Shown in pieces: positions 62,298 to 64,000 of a stretch of DNA of 64,000 nucleotides. The translations under genes were made by a program, and so were the position numbers. Every line of letters starts with the position of its first letter. The first letter of the stretch is position 1. Source of the DNA: Novilysobacter_A longmucuonensis. Lineage in GTDB: Bacteria; Pseudomonadota; Gammaproteobacteria; Xanthomonadales; Xanthomonadaceae. The stretch covers positions 8,758 to 72,757 of the forward strand of contig NZ_JBJMAW010000013.1 in assembly GCF_046600735.1 (NCBI RefSeq), read 5' to 3'. The notes under the pieces were generated by a model. The model did not search any database. It was given only the letters and a program-made list of their open reading frames with translations, and was not told the DNA's origin.

Positions 62298-63200
62298 ATG
62301 ACCACCAGCACCGCATTCATGAACCATCGAGCGATCGTTCTGTACGTCGTGCTGGCACTGGGCGTGAGTTGGGGCCTGCAGATTCCCGCCATCCTGCTGT
62401 TCGGCTTGGACAGCAGGGTCACCGTGATTGTGTTCGTGTGCGTCATGTGGTCGCCGACGGTTCTCGCTCTCGTCTTCATGGTGCGTCACCCGGCCGTGCG
62501 CGCACGGGTGCTGTGGCGGCTTGGCAGGCTTGGTTACCTGCCCCTTGGCATCGTGGTGCAGGTGGCGATCGGATTCGGCGTCGTAGGCATCCTGGTCGCG
62601 GCGGGCTTGGCAAGCTCAGGCTGGTTCGATTTCCAGGCACGCGGCATCACTGTCTCGGGCGGGCCTTGGTTGCTGGGGCATGGCGTGCAGGGCTGGCCCC
62701 TGTTTGTCCTGAATATCCTGGCGACCAGTGCCGCGTACTCAGTCCTGAACCTGGTCGCCGCGACCGGTGAGGAGTTCGCATGGCGCGGGTTCCTGCAAGG
62801 CCGACTCACCGACTGGTTCAGCGTCCTACCCGGCATTCTGGTCCTCGCGGGCATCTGGTGGGCGTGGCACCTGCCCGGCCTACTGATGGGCTATAACTTC
62901 CCGGACCACCCGTATATCGGCGCCTTCGTGCTGTTTCCCCTACAGATGATTGGCGCGTCGCTGTTCCTAGGTTGGCTCACCATCCGCGCGGGCAGCTTCT
63001 GGCCGGCAGCGCTCGCGCATGGCGCGGTGAACTCGGTACAACAGGGGCTGATCGACAACCTGCAACTGGCCGTCTCCCAGCTCCAGGTGGACGTGCTGCG
63101 AACCGTCTTGATCCTCGCGGTCGGTGTGATGGCAGGCTTCGCACTCTGGCGGGAGCGACCGCTGTCCACAACTACCGGCATGCAACCCAACAAGAGATGA
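62298..63200 (+). CDS. CPBP intramembrane metalloprotease
   Basis: A 300-residue membrane protein with about eight helices. The CPBP/Abi motifs are present: motif 1 GEEFAWRGFL (E158, E159, R163), motif 2 WWAWHLPGLL (H191) and motif 3 ALAHGAVNS (H241). This family includes CAAX-type prenyl proteases and bacteriocin-immunity or phage-exclusion proteins; the substrate here is unknown. It is followed 9 bp later by an NTF2-like gene on the same strand. Confidence 0.9.
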   Translation: MTTSTAFMNHRAIVLYVVLALGVSWGLQIPAILLFGLDSRVTVIVFVCVMWSPTVLALVFMVRHPAVRARVLWRLGRLGYLPLGIVVQVAIGFGVVGILVAAGLASSGWFDFQARGITVSGGPWLLGHGVQGWPLFVLNILATSAAYSVLNLVAATGEEFAWRGFLQGRLTDWFSVLPGILVLAGIWWAWHLPGLLMGYNFPDHPYIGAFVLFPLQMIGASLFLGWLTIRAGSFWPAALAHGAVNSVQQGLIDNLQLAVSQLQVDVLRTVLILAVGVMAGFALWRERPLSTTTGMQPNKR

Positions 63201-63209
63201 GGACCCCAC

Positions 63210-63575
63210 ATGTCATCACTGCACAAGACGATATTGGAACAGGCCAATGCCGCCATCAGAGCAGGCGACATCGAAGGCTTCCTAAAGCACTGCACGGAAG
63301 ACCTGCAGTGGACGGCGATGGGAGAACCGACATTGCGGGGCAAGGAGGCCGTGCGCCAGTGGATGGTGCGCGAGTATCAGACCCCGCCACGCTTTTCCCT
63401 TCATCGGCTCATCGCCGAGGACGATACGGTCGTCGCCATCGGCAGCATCACTACCGAAGATCCCGAGGGAAGGCATGTGGAAAGCGCCTATTGCGACGTC
63501 TGGCGCTTCGTCGATGGAAGGATGGCCGAGCTTCAGGCCTTTGTCATCGATGTGACTGCGAATGCGCCCTCCTGA
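63210..63575 (+). CDS. NTF2/SnoaL-like protein
   Basis: A 121-residue protein: EQANAAIRAGDIEGFLKHCT, then DLQWTAMGEPTLRGKEAVRQ, VVAIGSITTEDPEGRH and YCDVWRFVDGRMAELQAFVI form a complete SnoaL-like fold. It starts 9 bp after the CPBP protease stop, so the two are probably cotranscribed. Function unknown. Confidence 0.88.
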   Translation: MSSLHKTILEQANAAIRAGDIEGFLKHCTEDLQWTAMGEPTLRGKEAVRQWMVREYQTPPRFSLHRLIAEDDTVVAIGSITTEDPEGRHVESAYCDVWRFVDGRMAELQAFVIDVTANAPS

Positions 63576-63632
63576 GGACGCCCCGTAAACGGGGGGCACA
63601 GTGGAGCGCGCCGGTTTTCCACAGACGGGTTG

Positions 63633-63890
63633 TTAGGGTACAGATGCGTTCGCCAGGTAGTCCTTTTCTGCCTGCGCGGATGGGCGGTAGTTGAGCGAGG
63701 AGTGCATCCGCTTGCGGTTGTAAAAGATCTCCATCTACTCGTAGACCGCTTGCCTGCAGAGGTCTCGTGTTGCGTAGCTCGCGCCTTCCAGTGAGCTCAA
63801 GCTTAAGCGTGGCGAAGAAGTTCTCGGCCATCGCGTTTTCGGGCAGGGGATGCTGGGCCGGCTCATGCTGAGGTCGCTGCCGGCATTGTT
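63633..63890 (-). pseudogene. IS3-family transposase (orfB) 3' remnant
   Basis: Pieces of the DDE transposase C-terminus appear in order on the minus strand: GSDLSMSRP, MAENFFATLKLELTGR, then VYE, stop, MEIFYNRKRMHSSLNYRPSA and KDYLANASVP before TAA 63633-63635. The catalytic Glu region (ENFFATLK) is present, but at least two frame changes and a stop interrupt it. The upstream part is missing. Confidence 0.75.
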
Positions 63891-63909
63891 CCGCTTTTGC
63901 ACGGCGGTT

Positions 63910-64000
63910 TCAACCGGTCAGTGCAACAGCTTGTTGATATCGCTCGATCGGTGTCTCGTAACCCAAGGTCTTGCGTGGTCGCTCATTCAAGCGTCTGGCC
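63910..64000 (-). mobile_element. IS30-family transposase, C-terminal end (runs off window)
   Basis: The minus strand from the window edge reads ARRLNERPRKTLGYETPIER, then YQQAVALTG and a stop at 63910-63912. LNxRPRKTLGYxTP is the IS30-family C-terminal signature. The IS3 remnant lies immediately beyond, so the IS30 element probably inserted into or next to it. Confidence 0.75.

Noticed and set aside
1..64000. CRISPR arrays
   Set aside because: No regularly spaced short direct repeats were found; the repeated motifs seen are kilobases apart.

Overview
The window is GC-rich (visibly well above 60 % in most genes, with typical gammaproteobacterial Shine-Dalgarno sites). Its gene families (XapX, BPSL0761, pirin/DoxX/isochorismatase clusters, KfrA-integrase modules) resemble Xanthomonadaceae such as Stenotrophomonas, Lysobacter or Pseudoxanthomonas. 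This placement is inference from gene style. No rRNA, tRNA or CRISPR array was found.

Region 1 (1-3.65 kb) is a mobile-element module. It holds a BPSL0761-family fragment, a HAD phosphatase-like protein, a KfrA-type DNA-binding coiled-coil protein with a clear palindromic operator, a divergent tyrosine recombinase with a complete catalytic set, and an XRE regulator.

Region 2 (3.65-25.5 kb) looks like a defence island. On its left are a permuted papain-fold protein, a class III nucleotide cyclase split by a frameshift, a nuclease-fold-like protein and a coupled 30-residue ORF. Six large minus-strand genes follow: a 1243-residue protein ending in a PD-(D/E)xK nuclease domain, a CHAT protease, a membrane KAP/YobI-like NTPase, a GHKL ATPase fused to a PD-(D/E)xK domain, an MmeI-like type IIG restriction-methyltransferase and a trypsin-like protease. 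A roughly 30-bp intergenic motif occurs upstream of four of these transcription units (157-270 bp before the start codon) and gives the island a modular look. Three unrelated protease folds, three nuclease-like domains besides MmeI, and a cyclase make this the best place to look for an undescribed system. The CHAT + giant nuclease pair and the cyclase + nuclease-like operon are the main candidates. An HU-family gene and a decayed HNH nuclease gene close the island.

Region 3 (26.5-63.6 kb) is an accessory metabolic region for small reactive molecules, with many paralogues: two pirins, three isochorismatase-type hydrolases (one a remnant), two DoxX proteins plus a similar membrane protein, two YtcJ-like amidohydrolases, five NTF2/SnoaL-like genes and two SDRs. 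Other genes encode a non-haem chloroperoxidase, a GST, a KefC antiporter, an MFS exporter and an alginate-export-type porin. HxlR, AraC and LysR regulators lie beside them. A LysR gene at 51.7 kb faces a tightly coupled seven-gene operon (51.6 down to 45.9 kb). A beta-propeller sensor kinase and a NarL-type regulator face each other at 59.7 kb.

The region is heavily rearranged. It has two pairs of direct repeats (about 95 bp at 29.1/32.1 kb and about 152 bp at 41.6/45.6 kb), at least six frameshifted or truncated genes, and IS3 and IS30 remnants at the right edge. If the reads confirm the frameshifts, this is a decaying island; if not, some are assembly errors.
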